From: Sunxiuqinia sp963974515
GTDB taxonomy: Bacteria; Bacteroidota; Bacteroidia; Bacteroidales; Prolixibacteraceae
Direction of reading: 5' to 3'
Length of the DNA: 15,458 nt
Assembly: GCF_963974515.1 (NCBI RefSeq)
Contig: NZ_CAXBDD010000093.1
Coordinates: 1-15,458, forward strand
Positions within the stretch are counted from its first letter, which is position 1. Each line of letters begins with the position of its first letter. Below, piece after piece: positions 7,728 through 15,066 of the stretch. Both the position numbers and the translations under genes were made by a program. The notes under the pieces were generated by a model. The model was not told the DNA's origin, did not search any database, and worked only from the letters and a program-made list of their open reading frames with translations.

Positions 7728-8774
7728 ATGATTCAAAAAAAATTACGTGCAATGAATTGGTTAAACTTGACTATTAAAGTGGGGATCGCCTTGTCGATTC
7801 TGGTCATTTTTTCGTCATGCAGTGACGATGATGAGGAAGATCTGGTTGGTAACTGGGTGGAATTATCCGATTTCGAGGGAATTCCCAGATCTGACGCCGT
7901 CGGAATCAGTTTGGAAGGCAAAGGCTATATTGTTACAGGTTATGACGGCGAAGATCGCTTGAATGATTTGTGGGAATACGATCCTCTAAATGATTATTGG
8001 AAACAAAAGGCTGACTTTCCGGGAAAGGCCAGAAACGGAGCCGTGGGCTTTTCGGCCAATGGGAAAGCCTATGTTGGAACCGGTTATGATGGAACAAACA
8101 AACTGAATGATTTCTATGAATTTGATCCATACACCAACTCCTGGACCCAGATTGCTGATTTTATTGGGTCGCCCAGATATGGTGCAATTGCTATGACTAT
8201 GGGAGACCGGGGCTATGTGGGAACCGGCTATGATGGCAATTACCTGAAGGACTTCTATCAATATGATCCGATAGCAGACGAATGGGAGCAGAAAGTAAGC
8301 GTTGGCGGATCAAAGCGTCGTGATGCCATGACATTTGTTATAGATGACATTGGCTATGTATTCGGAGGCCTGGACAATGGGGTTTACGAAGATGATTTTT
8401 GGAAATATGATCCAACAGCTGATAGCTGGACCCCATTAAGAGATATTTCGGATGCAACTGATGAAGATTACGATGATGACTACAGCATTGTTCGAACCAA
8501 TGCGGTAACCTTTGTAATGGACGGAAAAGGCTATGTTGCAACAGGCGGCCGCAGCACAACCGGTGGCGATGTGTGGGAGTACAACCCTGTAACTGATTTG
8601 TGGGTTGAAAAAACCGAACTGGCTGAAGATGGCAGCGGGGGCGCCGATCGCACAGAGGCCGTGAGTTTTACCATTAACAATATTGGCTACGTCATTACCG
8701 GACGAAACAGCAGTTATTATTTTGATGATGTCTGGCGCTTTGAGCCGAATTCAGAAATGTATGAATATGACTAG
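7728..8774 (+). CDS. six-bladed Kelch-repeat lipoprotein
   Basis: A 348-residue exported lipoprotein. The signal peptide (KKLR then LTIKVGIALSILVIF) ends in the lipobox FSSC with Cys31, followed by a strongly acidic SDDDEED tract that resembles surface-export signals of Bacteroidota lipoproteins. The rest is six Kelch blades, with the conserved GY-V-x-GG/TG turn and the W-YDP-x-x-x-W strand pairs at about 52-92, 100-140, 148-187, 197-234, 256-292 and 308-345. The first three blades share a near-identical TGYDG turn, suggesting recent internal duplication, and blade 5 carries an acidic insert (DATDEDYDDDY). It should fold as a complete propeller that binds a ligand or partner. Methionine 9 is a possible alternative start. 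Its stop overlaps the DUF4907 start. Confidence 0.9.
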   Translation: MIQKKLRAMNWLNLTIKVGIALSILVIFSSCSDDDEEDLVGNWVELSDFEGIPRSDAVGISLEGKGYIVTGYDGEDRLNDLWEYDPLNDYWKQKADFPGKARNGAVGFSANGKAYVGTGYDGTNKLNDFYEFDPYTNSWTQIADFIGSPRYGAIAMTMGDRGYVGTGYDGNYLKDFYQYDPIADEWEQKVSVGGSKRRDAMTFVIDDIGYVFGGLDNGVYEDDFWKYDPTADSWTPLRDISDATDEDYDDDYSIVRTNAVTFVMDGKGYVATGGRSTTGGDVWEYNPVTDLWVEKTELAEDGSGGADRTEAVSFTINNIGYVITGRNSSYYFDDVWRFEPNSEMYEYD

Positions 8775-9093
8775 GAAATTTCCAAAACCTATAAAAGTAA
8801 TAATCCTGCTCTTTGGCGGATTATTACTTCTTGGTTGCCAACAAAATTCAGCAACACGGCTGGAAACCTTTCAAACCGAAAATGGGTGGGGATATGTTGT
8901 AAAAAAAAATGAACGTACTTTTATTCGGCAGGATATTATCCCCGCAGTTTTTGGCAATCAGTCATTTTCAGCCAAAGAGGATGCTGAGAAAACAGGTCAG
9001 TTAGTGATACAAAAAATACGTGCAGGCCAGCATCCATCCGTGACAGTGAATGAGCTTGACAGTCTAAATATTTTTTACCTAACCGTTCAATAG
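8761..9093 (+). CDS. DUF4907 family lipoprotein
   Basis: A small lipoprotein of about 110 residues. The start at 8761 (or 8767) is chosen because it gives a compact signal, MTRKFPKPIKVIILLFGGLL, with lipobox LLGC, whereas the upstream extension of the frame only overlaps the Kelch gene. The mature part holds the features I associate with DUF4907: GWGYVV, IRQDIIPAVFGNQSF, then the helical segment AKEDAEKTGQLVIQKI and SVTVNELDSL near the C-terminus. Function is unknown. It overlaps the Kelch gene by 8-14 bp and is almost surely translated from the same message, so it is likely a partner of the propeller in the envelope. No clear terminator follows. Confidence 0.8.
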   Translation: MNMTRKFPKPIKVIILLFGGLLLLGCQQNSATRLETFQTENGWGYVVKKNERTFIRQDIIPAVFGNQSFSAKEDAEKTGQLVIQKIRAGQHPSVTVNELDSLNIFYLTVQ

Positions 9094-9352
9094 GGAAACT
9101 GACAGGCAGCGTCATTTTACTCCCGACGCGATTTTGCTTCAATTTCAGTTCGCCTAAGTTTTATGTCGAGTTTACTGTTCGTCTTTTTACCTTGTCGTTT
9201 TACAATGCCCTGGAACGTTCCCCATGCATATGTGCAATAGAGCAAGGACAGGACTTTCCATTCCGCTTGGCACATAGCTTTTTAGAAATGCATACCTTCG
9301 ACTTGCCGCTTTACCCGCTATCGCCACATAAGCGCTGTTGGCAGTTTGAAGT
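9094..9352. other. gene-free spacer with a possible dispersed repeat
   Basis: No open gene is present in this 259-bp gap between convergent genes. Right beside the reductase stop, the minus strand reads CTGCCAACAGCGCTTATGTG, and further on a GGAACGTTCC palindrome at about 9215-9224. These recall repeats often seen downstream of small genes in Bacteroidota, but no complementary arms of an attC site or complete repeat can be drawn, so its nature is open. Confidence 0.25.
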
Positions 9353-9887
9353 TTATTTTTTCCGTTTGTAATACAACTTCGTCAATCCTGTATCAAATGT
9401 TTCTGCAGTGATAAATTCAAGCGCTTGTTCGGATCCTCCGTCTTTAAAAAAGTCTTATTCTATTACCCACCCATATTGAAATGACTGAGATATAAAACTC
9501 ATCAATCAGGTCATTCCTTAAAAGTTCGTTTATTATTTCCGCCCCTCCATCGCAATAGATATTTTTGCCTTTTTCACTTTTTAATTTTTGCACTAACTCA
9601 GTTAGGTTTCCGGTGTAGAACGCTGTCCTACCAACGCTTGGCCGTCCTGTTCTTGTGACGACATACACATCTCTTTCCCGGCTATCATAATGAGAAGATC
9701 CTATTTCCTTAAGAACATAATCGTATGTTTTTCTACCGACAATAATGGTGTCAACGGCCGAAGTAAATTCTCCATAACCATAATCTTCTCCTTCTTTTTC
9801 TACTGATTTCAAGAAGCTGAGGTCATCATTCGGCTGAGCGATATAGCCGTCCACACTCGTAGCAATGAATAGTGATAATTTTCGCAT
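9353..9887 (-). pseudogene. dihydrofolate reductase-like (RibD C-terminal) protein, frameshifted
   Basis: The first 147 codons (9887 to 9444) match the DHFR/RibD_C-like NADPH-dependent reductases: SLFIATSVDGYIA at the N-terminus, VDTIIVGRKTYDYV around residue 50, and the nucleotide-binding GKNIYCDGGAEIINELL at about 107-123. The frame then stops at TAA 9444-9446 within GNRIRLF. Dropping one base from the run of six A at 9446-9451 continues the expected C-terminus: FKDGGSEQALEFI, then TFDTGLTKLYYKRKK, stop at 9353-9355. The restored protein would have about 177 residues, the usual family length. It is either a recent frameshift or a homopolymer read error. Such proteins are often mobile accessory genes; the true substrate is unknown. 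Confidence 0.85.
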
Positions 9888-9915
9888 TGTTCTCTATTTT
9901 TAAATTTTTACAATT

Positions 9916-10155
9916 TTAACACGGAGGGCTCATTCCTACTTTCGAAAAAGACGACAAATCAAAGTTGCGATGGCGAAAGTCCTGTGTTGCATTTAATCTC
10001 ATTGGTAAGTTGCGAATGGTCGTAGTAGCCATGCGATGAAGCGCTTTGATAATAGCCTCCTTCCCATTGACATCATTAACAAAATCATCACAGGTGACTA
10101 CATATCTCCAGGTAAGTGCATCAATCTTATTAGCGATATAATCAGCAGCTTTCAT
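9916..10155 (-). pseudogene. possible remnant of a DUF6088/AbiEi-type antitoxin N-terminus
   Basis: A 79-codon frame. Its first 48 residues (YIANKIDALTWRYVVTCDDF and KEAIIKALHRMATT) resemble the small winged-helix start of DUF6088/AbiEi-like proteins, which normally follow with an SKGKYYKP-type wing. Here the wing is replaced by unrelated-looking sequence (NLPMRLNATQDFRHRNFD) and the frame ends early. That suggests a decayed gene, although no single frameshift restores the wing. No toxin partner is seen. The resemblance is from memory and weak; a chance open frame cannot be excluded. Confidence 0.33.
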
Positions 10156-10342
10156 GTCAAAAGCACTACCACAAACATAATTATTTCGTCCAGTTTTTTA
10201 ATTAAAAAACCGGACATTCTTTAAACTACACACTACGGAGCTTATCTTTGAAGTTCCGTATCCACCTTTTTTATTCTCCGATTAGCAAGAGGTAAAAGAT
10301 TCTCTGTTTCGTTCATTTGTAAGTTTCTTTAAAACGTTGATT
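10156..10342. other. AT-rich spacer with palindrome
   Basis: No gene is seen. The main structure is the 28-bp palindrome at 10188-10215. This stretch forms part of a roughly 700-bp gap without an intact gene that ends at the AraC-type regulator. Confidence 0.3.
10188..10215. repeat. 28-bp near-perfect palindrome
   Basis: The sequence reads GTCCAGTTTTTT, then AATT, then AAAAAACCGGAC. Its two 14-nt arms are reverse complements except for one A/C mismatch at the fifth position from each end. The centre is entirely A/T. It could extrude as a cruciform, act as a dimeric-protein operator, or be the joined ends of a lost mobile element. Confidence 0.6.
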
Positions 10343-10568
10343 TTATTCCCCGACAAAAGTCTTAAATTGACTCAGGTATTCATGCCAGACATTCTGGAAG
10401 CTGCCCCCGGTTTTCATTCGGTCCTGGATTACCACAGGACCACCCCACTTCCACCTATTATGGCACAACAACACCGAAATATAGAAGTGACATGATTTCA
10501 ACCGATTGATCTTGCGTCATTCCGTTGCGGGCTGGTATCGCCATCTCCGAAAGATCAGACTTTACCAT
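10343..10568 (-). pseudogene. degenerate coding remnant, unrecognised family
   Basis: Two minus-strand frames overlap. The upstream one (10568 to 10458) reads MVKSDLSEMAIPARNGMTQD and continues 16 codons to a TAA. The downstream one (10516 to 10343) has the protein-like tail WGGPVVIQDRMKTGGSFQNV followed by WHEYLSQFKTFVGE and a TAA. Together they look like one gene broken by a frameshift around 10460-10500. I cannot name the family. Upstream, a further minus-strand frame (10898 to 10713) includes SSSITHKGDHLISVFVSEVF, which might be another piece or chance. Confidence 0.3.
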
Positions 10569-10862
10569 AGTGGAATAGTGAGATGTTCACCATGAGGGTG
10601 AGGAGATCTCCCTCATCAGGCTTTCAACCGGCTCCATATGACCAGTGATCCTTCCTCTTCCTTCCATGTGAATTAAAAACAAGGAAGTGCCGGCGCCGCA
10701 TGTAAAAAATGCTTACTTTAGTACTCCGTCGAAGGAAAAGTGCGCGTCTGCGTTGATCCGATTTTCCGACGGAAAGACCTCTGACACAAACACACTGATC
10801 AAATGGTCACCCTTGTGCGTTATGCTGGATGATACCTGTAAAAATAGAACAACCAACAGAAT

Positions 10863-11684
10863 ATGAGGGAACCTGTAAACTATCGGCCAGCGGAACACCT
10901 AAGAAGCTTTATTCTTAGCTATGGAATTTTAACGGTGCCTGAAGGGGTGTCAGAGCCCTATTTTTCACCTCCCATTGGTTTAAGTGGATTTATTATCCAT
11001 ACGGTCAACACCCAAAATGTGATCGTGGCAAAGATTGGTGAAAACGACCATTTTACCGAAAATGCAGTTGCTACCGGACAGGTGACCCAATTGGTTCATG
11101 GTGTAAATATTGGACAAGTGCGAATGTTGCTGGTGTTTTTTCACCCTATGGGCATGTACCAACTTTTTGGAAACGACTTGGCCATGCTGACTAACACCTC
11201 CATGCCCCTGAAAGAATTTCTGGGAAAGCAAAGGGCCGATGACCTGTTGAAAAACTTACTGGCAAAACAGGAAGATGAACACCAGGTTAAAGCGTTGAAC
11301 GATTTTTTTAGTAGCCAGGAACCTATCCAAAATGAGCTGACTACCCGTTTCCGTAAACTGTTGGATTTTATCCACCACAAGAAGGGCGATGTGAATATCA
11401 AAGAACTTGAAGAAACAGGATTCTACCACAGAAAAACCCTGGAACGGCATTTCAGGAAAATGGTGGGTATTTCACCAAAAGTTTACTGCCAGATCTACCG
11501 GTTCAGATGCCTGATGAACCTCATTCAGTCACAACCGGACATAACATGGGCGCAATTGGCCGTGCATGCAGGTTATTATGACCAGGCCCATTTGTCCCGG
11601 TATGTAAAAGATTATCTTAACGTTTCGCCCAATTGCATTGTAAAACTGGAAATGCAATTGATCAACTACTTACTGAACAGGTAG
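10863..11684 (+). CDS. AraC-family transcriptional regulator (DUF6597-like N-terminus)
   Basis: A 273-residue regulator. Residues 1-110 resemble the DUF6597 domain found in front of AraC helix-turn-helix modules: an aromatic start with FILSYGI and PPIGLSGFIIH, then a GQVTQLVHG turn and the MLLVFFHPMGMYQLFG strand-helix. The C-terminal part holds two helix-turn-helix units: VNIKELEETGFYHRKTLERHF through KMVGISPKVYCQIYRF (about 178-214) and WAQLAVHAGYYDQAHLSRYV through NVSP (about 229-256), both well conserved. No signal peptide, so cytoplasmic. It may control the peroxiredoxin gene 213 bp downstream on the same strand, but the gap argues for a separate promoter. The inducer is unknown. Confidence 0.9.
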   Translation: MREPVNYRPAEHLRSFILSYGILTVPEGVSEPYFSPPIGLSGFIIHTVNTQNVIVAKIGENDHFTENAVATGQVTQLVHGVNIGQVRMLLVFFHPMGMYQLFGNDLAMLTNTSMPLKEFLGKQRADDLLKNLLAKQEDEHQVKALNDFFSSQEPIQNELTTRFRKLLDFIHHKKGDVNIKELEETGFYHRKTLERHFRKMVGISPKVYCQIYRFRCLMNLIQSQPDITWAQLAVHAGYYDQAHLSRYVKDYLNVSPNCIVKLEMQLINYLLNR

Positions 11685-11897
11685 ACAGAATTTACTTCCC
11701 CACTTGTCATCGAATGGTAAAATGTCGCATCTGTACAAGAATTGACATTTCTATCCTACTACTTTTATAGGGAAATCAAAAATCTGATATTCCGGCTATT
11801 GAATGGAGTGCACGCTAACCAACCGAAATCCCTTTTTTCAAAATCAACTTTAGTAAACATCAAATTGATGAAACCCTTAACTTCAAAATTAATTATT

Positions 11898-12641
11898 ATG
11901 AAAAATTCTTTATTTTTGACATTGCTCTTCCTTGTTGCGTTTAGTCCTTTGAGTTCACAAAACAGCAAACAAATCCCACTTATTGGCTCTCTAGCACCTT
12001 CTTTCACCGCATTATCAACAAATGGTGAATTAACTTTTCCAAATGATTTTGGCAAAAGTTGGAAAATCCTTTTTAGCCATCCAAAAGATTTTACACCCGT
12101 TTGTTCTTCTGAATTGCTTGAATTGGCATTCTTGCAGACAGAACTGGATCAACTAAACGTGAAATTTGCCGTCATTTCAACGGATGATATTTCACAGCAC
12201 AACATGTGGAAAGCCCACCTTGAAGAGCTCGACTACAAAGGAAGGGGAAAACAAAAAATCCTTTTTCCCATTCTTGAAGACCCGCTGAAAAAAGCGTCAA
12301 TAACTTACGGGATGCTGCATGCCCCAACAAGCACCAGCCGTGATATCCGGGGGGTATTTATCATTGATCCGGAAAACAGGATCAGGTCAATCAACTTCTA
12401 TCCCATTGAGATTGGAAGAAACATTGCTGAAATTGAGCGGACCATTGTTGCACTCCAAACAGCTGACAGAACTAAAATGCTCATGCCTGCAAATTGGAAT
12501 GAAGGCGATGATATGATGGTTCCCCATTTTCCTTATACCCAGCTTGACTTAGCCAACAATCCTGACCTGGTAAAAGAATATTACAATGTTGGCAACCGGA
12601 TGTGGTTTAAAAAGTCAGGCGATAAGATCACATCAGAGTAG
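11898..12641 (+). CDS. exported peroxiredoxin, 1-Cys (Prx6-like) type
   Basis: A 247-residue thioredoxin-fold peroxidase. The start at 11898 is preferred over upstream in-frame codons because it yields a clean signal peptide, MKNSLFLTLLFLVAFSPLSS, placing the enzyme in the periplasm or envelope. The active-site loop HPKDFTPVCSSEL carries the peroxidatic Cys69, with Pro62 and Thr66 in the expected places, and Arg of STSRDIRGVFIID completes the site. The C-terminal PANWNEGDDMMVP extension is typical of Prx6/1-Cys enzymes, and Cys69 is the only cysteine, so an external thiol reductant is required. It would reduce hydrogen peroxide or organic hydroperoxides. A strong terminator follows 35 bp after the stop, so it is probably monocistronic. 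Confidence 0.92.
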   Translation: MKNSLFLTLLFLVAFSPLSSQNSKQIPLIGSLAPSFTALSTNGELTFPNDFGKSWKILFSHPKDFTPVCSSELLELAFLQTELDQLNVKFAVISTDDISQHNMWKAHLEELDYKGRGKQKILFPILEDPLKKASITYGMLHAPTSTSRDIRGVFIIDPENRIRSINFYPIEIGRNIAEIERTIVALQTADRTKMLMPANWNEGDDMMVPHFPYTQLDLANNPDLVKEYYNVGNRMWFKKSGDKITSE

Positions 12642-12675
12642 ACTTGTTCCTAATTGGTTCTGATAACCAAAAGAA

Positions 12676-12716
12676 GAGATAAAACTGCCCAATAAACTGG
12701 CGCAGCTTTATCTTTT
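12676..12716 (+). terminator. intrinsic terminator after the peroxiredoxin gene
   Basis: AGATAAA-A-CTGC (12677-12688) pairs with GCAG-C-TTTATCT (12702-12713), one A/C mismatch in an 11-bp stem. The inner CCA/TGG can extend the pairing, and TTTT ends at 12716. The position 35 bp past the stop fits termination of the peroxiredoxin transcript. Confidence 0.75.
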
Positions 12717-13185
12717 GAGCTTTATCTTATTTCAAACCTCGCTATTGTTGTCTCAGCTCCTTTTTTTGACCGTCTTCGCCTGCGGTCACCAGGGCTCTTC
12801 GTAATCCGCTATGATAACCTTCAGAAACCAACCTATTTATACATTATTCTCCGCTTTGACCGATGTATTTACCAAGATCTCCTTATGCAAGAGCAATTGC
12901 GATTTAGACTTGACCGACCTTTGAGCACACCGCTGGGAAAAATCCAACAATTGCCTTAGTTTTCCAGATAACTGCAACTAATTCCAATAAATTCCGGTAG
13001 AACCTGGAAATTTCCAGATCTCAGACCTGTATTCCCGGACTTATATGGTTGAATTGCCAAAAGCACAAGATAAAAAGGTTAGAATTAAATTTGTTTAATC
13101 GTCTGTAATGAATAGTAATTCAGAGAGGAGGATCACGGCCCTTGGTGCTTGATGTCGTCTTTTATTGCCTCCCCCTTTCAAGTAG
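12717..13185. other. gene-free spacer with unrecognised scraps
   Basis: About 470 bp without an intact gene. On the minus strand a 43-codon stretch around 12838-12975 reads SGKLRQLLDFSQRCAQRSVK and continues to AENNV before a stop. A second, around 12790-12830, reads FLKVIIADYEEPW. They may be pieces of an old gene, but I recognise no family. The N-terminal signal expected for the following metalloprotease is not found here. Confidence 0.25.
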
Positions 13186-13841
13186 ATTTCGAGTTATAAC
13201 TTGGTGCACGACACCGTATTTTCAAGGATAAAAGAAGCCCAAATAAACAAAAACAGCAGTGCGGTAATGGTTGATCGTGTTGGCGCGCGCATTGCCAACG
13301 TTGACACCAAGAATTATAACGGCAAAAGACAAGGGTCGGTGCTGGAGGGATATGAATGGGAATTCACCACCATTGCCAGCGACGACGTGAATGCCTGGTG
13401 TATGTCCGGAGGAAAAGTGGTTATTTACACCGGCCTGTTCCCTGTTTCCCAAAACGTAACAACGCTGGCCATTGTTATGGGGCACGAAATTGCTCACGCC
13501 ATTCCCAAGCAAGGCGGCGAACGAATGAGCCGCGCAATGATGCAGCAATTGAGAGGAGCCGCTTTGGAAGTCGCTCTTTAGCAAAAATATCAAGAGACGA
13601 AAGACATGTTTATTATATCGTATGGTATTGGCAGCCGACTTGGAGTCATGTTACCTTGGTCGCGTCAGCGGGAAACTCAGGCTGATCAGTTTGGACTGAT
13701 ATTCGTCGTCATGGCCAGTTATAATTCCCGTGAAGCAATGCCATTCTGGTAACGGGGAGCTGGCGGAGCAAAGCAATCTGAGTTTTTAAGCACCCAACTG
13801 CCTGGTTAAAGCAGTTTTTGCCCGAGGCTTTGAAATACTAA
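13186..13841 (+). pseudogene. M48-family metalloprotease, degraded
   Basis: A broken gene for a LoiP/YggG-like M48 zinc peptidase, normally a membrane-anchored lipoprotein that trims envelope proteins. Intact parts are SSYNLVHDTVFSRIKEA, MVDRVGARIA, YEWEFTTIASDDVNAWCMSG, KVVIYTGLFPV and the zinc motif GHEIAHA (HEIAH at 13483-13497). In the same frame a TAG (13579-13581) interrupts, then reading resumes with GIGSRLGVMLPWSRQRE, TQADQFGLIF (the third zinc-ligand region, with Asp where Glu is usual) and NSREAMPFW. A TAA (13750-13752) follows, then GGAKQSEFLST, and a frameshift leads to LKQFLPEALKY ending at 13841. The signal peptide and first 30 or so residues are also missing. The gene is clearly dead unless the sequence is in error. 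Confidence 0.85.
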
Positions 13842-13928
13842 TCCGCAAGCAAATAGGCGGAAATCAACGACAGTACTATTCAAAGCGATCATTGTCTGTG
13901 ACATAAACCAATTAATTGAGAAAAAATC

Positions 13929-13957
13929 TTTTATTAAAAAAATTATAGGTATCTTTG
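13929..13957 (+). promoter_or_regulatory. promoter of the cold-shock gene
   Basis: TATCTTTG at 13950-13957 is an exact TAnnTTTG element. TTTT at 13929-13932, 17 bp upstream, may be the -33 box. The predicted start of the message near 13963 leaves an AT-rich leader of about 25 nt before the ATG at 13988. Confidence 0.6.
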
Positions 13958-13987
13958 CTGCAGTATTTATTATTTATTACAATTATT

Positions 13988-14179
13988 ATGAACAAAGGAA
14001 CAGTAAAATTTTTCAACGAATCCAAAGGTTTTGGATTTATCACAGACGCTGCATCGACTGAAGAGTATTTCGTACACGTATCAGGATTGAACGACGAAGT
14101 AAGAGAAAATGACGAAGTAACATTCGATCTTCAAGATGGTCGCAAAGGATTAAATGCCGTAAATGTTAAACTTGCATAG
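13988..14179 (+). CDS. cold-shock domain protein (CspA family)
   Basis: A 63-residue single cold-shock domain that binds single-stranded RNA or DNA and melts RNA structure. RNP1 (KGFGFIT, residues 13-19) and RNP2 (YFVHVSGL, about 31-38) are intact, preceded by the conserved MNKGTVKFFNE start. The ATG at 13988 gives the normal family length; an in-frame upstream TTG adds only an atypical hydrophobic extension. It stands alone with its own promoter and terminator, in the middle of decayed genes. It may act as a general RNA chaperone, and cold induction is not shown by the sequence. Confidence 0.96.
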   Translation: MNKGTVKFFNESKGFGFITDAASTEEYFVHVSGLNDEVRENDEVTFDLQDGRKGLNAVNVKLA

Positions 14180-14208
14180 TTTATAATTATATAAGACATT
14201 TATTACTG

Positions 14209-14245
14209 AAAAGCCGACTCAATTCAATTTGAGCCGGCTTTTTTT
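14209..14245 (+). terminator. intrinsic terminator of the cold-shock gene
   Basis: AAAAGCCG (14209-14216) pairs with CGGCTTTT (14235-14242). The inner CTCAA/TTGAG extends the stem across one A/C mismatch, and the T-run continues to 14245. In the opposite direction the A-rich arm would also serve the minus-strand remnant ending at 14256. Confidence 0.88.
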
Positions 14246-14255
14246 CCATAGCGCC

Positions 14256-14522
14256 TTATCGAAGCAGAACGGGCCCCGGTTTTCTAATCTCAAAATGCCG
14301 AAAACCAAAACCGTCTGTTGAAAAAGAGTTGGTCTTAAAAATACTCTGTCCGATACCGGGAATTTTTGGGTGACATGAAAGGGAGATTAGAAAGGAATTC
14401 ATAATCTGGCTCTCTTTCTTGACTAAAACGCCCATACCCAATTGCGAATAAAACTTGCTGCTTTTAAAACCCATTCGTTCGTTGCAAGCATTTCCCTCGA
14501 ATAGTTGACCCGCATTATTCAT
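14256..14522 (-). pseudogene. C-terminal remnant of an outer-membrane beta-barrel protein
   Basis: An 88-codon frame whose second half resembles the end of large Bacteroidota barrel proteins: GMGVLVKKESQIMNSFLISL followed by IPGIGQSIFKTNSFSTDGFG, FRHFEIRKPG and a stop. Upstream, the same frame shows FEVRFFG followed by two stops, so the rest of the gene has been destroyed or replaced, possibly by the IS element about 170 bp away. The resemblance (F-N-S-F-x-I-S-L, PG-G, FGFR-F-I-KP) is from memory of hypothetical proteins; I cannot name the family. Confidence 0.45.
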
Positions 14523-14731
14523 CAGCCAAAGAATCGGACTTCAAAATTTGCGGGGTCTTATCTTTAACCGTTGGATTTAGTAAAACCTGTGTCAAATTCT
14601 GAAGGGATGTAGAGAGGGATATAAATGCAAGTGAAAATCGGTGTCCCGTTGGGCTATTTCTGTTCTAAAGCCCTCATTTTCTGAAAACAGAGCATAGCTC
14701 TCTCATTGTTTTTGTTCTTGCTGATGTATAT

Positions 14732-15058
14732 TTATTGAAAGATCAGTTGCCCAAGCAGTTCCTGGTGTACGAACGCTTTTGGAAAGCGATAGTAAACCCT
14801 TCTTTTTGTGATTTTTATGGTTGCCCCAATTTTCAACAACGATGCCCTGATAGTATCGGGTTACCATTTTTTTGCCTATTCGAAACCTGTTTTCTCTATT
14901 GCTTCTTTTAGGAGTAAGAATATCTCGAAGACTAAACTGCGAAGGAACAGGCGAAGGAAATTTGACCAAAAACTATGGTCCGACAACCAGTCTGAGAAGC
15001 ACATGTTCTTCACCTCCTTGATTCTGTTTTCGCTGGCCTCGCCTCTTTTTACGTAGAA
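14732..15058 (-). pseudogene. IS1380-type transposase, C-terminal part
   Basis: Reading leftward from 15058 in one frame: FYVKRGEASENRIKEVKNMC, then FSDWLSDHSFWSNFLRLFLR and SLVFEIFLLLKEAIEKTGFE, a TAG, AKKW, a TGA, and PDTIRASLLKIGATIKITKR followed by RVYYRFPKAFVHQELLGQLI and a TAA at 14732-14734. The ENR-I-E-KN segment holds the expected third catalytic glutamate of DDE transposases of this family. Two in-frame stops and the missing upstream part make it non-functional. Confidence 0.75.
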
Positions 15059-15066
15059 CCCTTAGA

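Noticed and set aside
8683..8760. Longer N-terminus for the DUF4907 protein
   Set aside because: This part only reads the Kelch gene out of frame and would bury the lipoprotein signal.
9170..9352. Possible integron attC site behind the reductase gene
   Set aside because: The GCCAAC and AACGTT words recall recombination-site cores, and small reductases are common cassette genes, but no complementary second arm is present and no integrase is seen, so a cassette cannot be supported.
11742..11897. N-terminal extension of the peroxiredoxin frame
   Set aside because: The extra 52 residues have no homology features, and starting at 11898 exposes a textbook signal peptide.
14703..15056. Two overlapping frames of 82-88 codons on opposite strands in the IS region
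   Set aside because: The transposase C-terminus is read in a different minus-strand frame (14732-15058) with recognisable IS1380-like sequence, so these are shadow frames.
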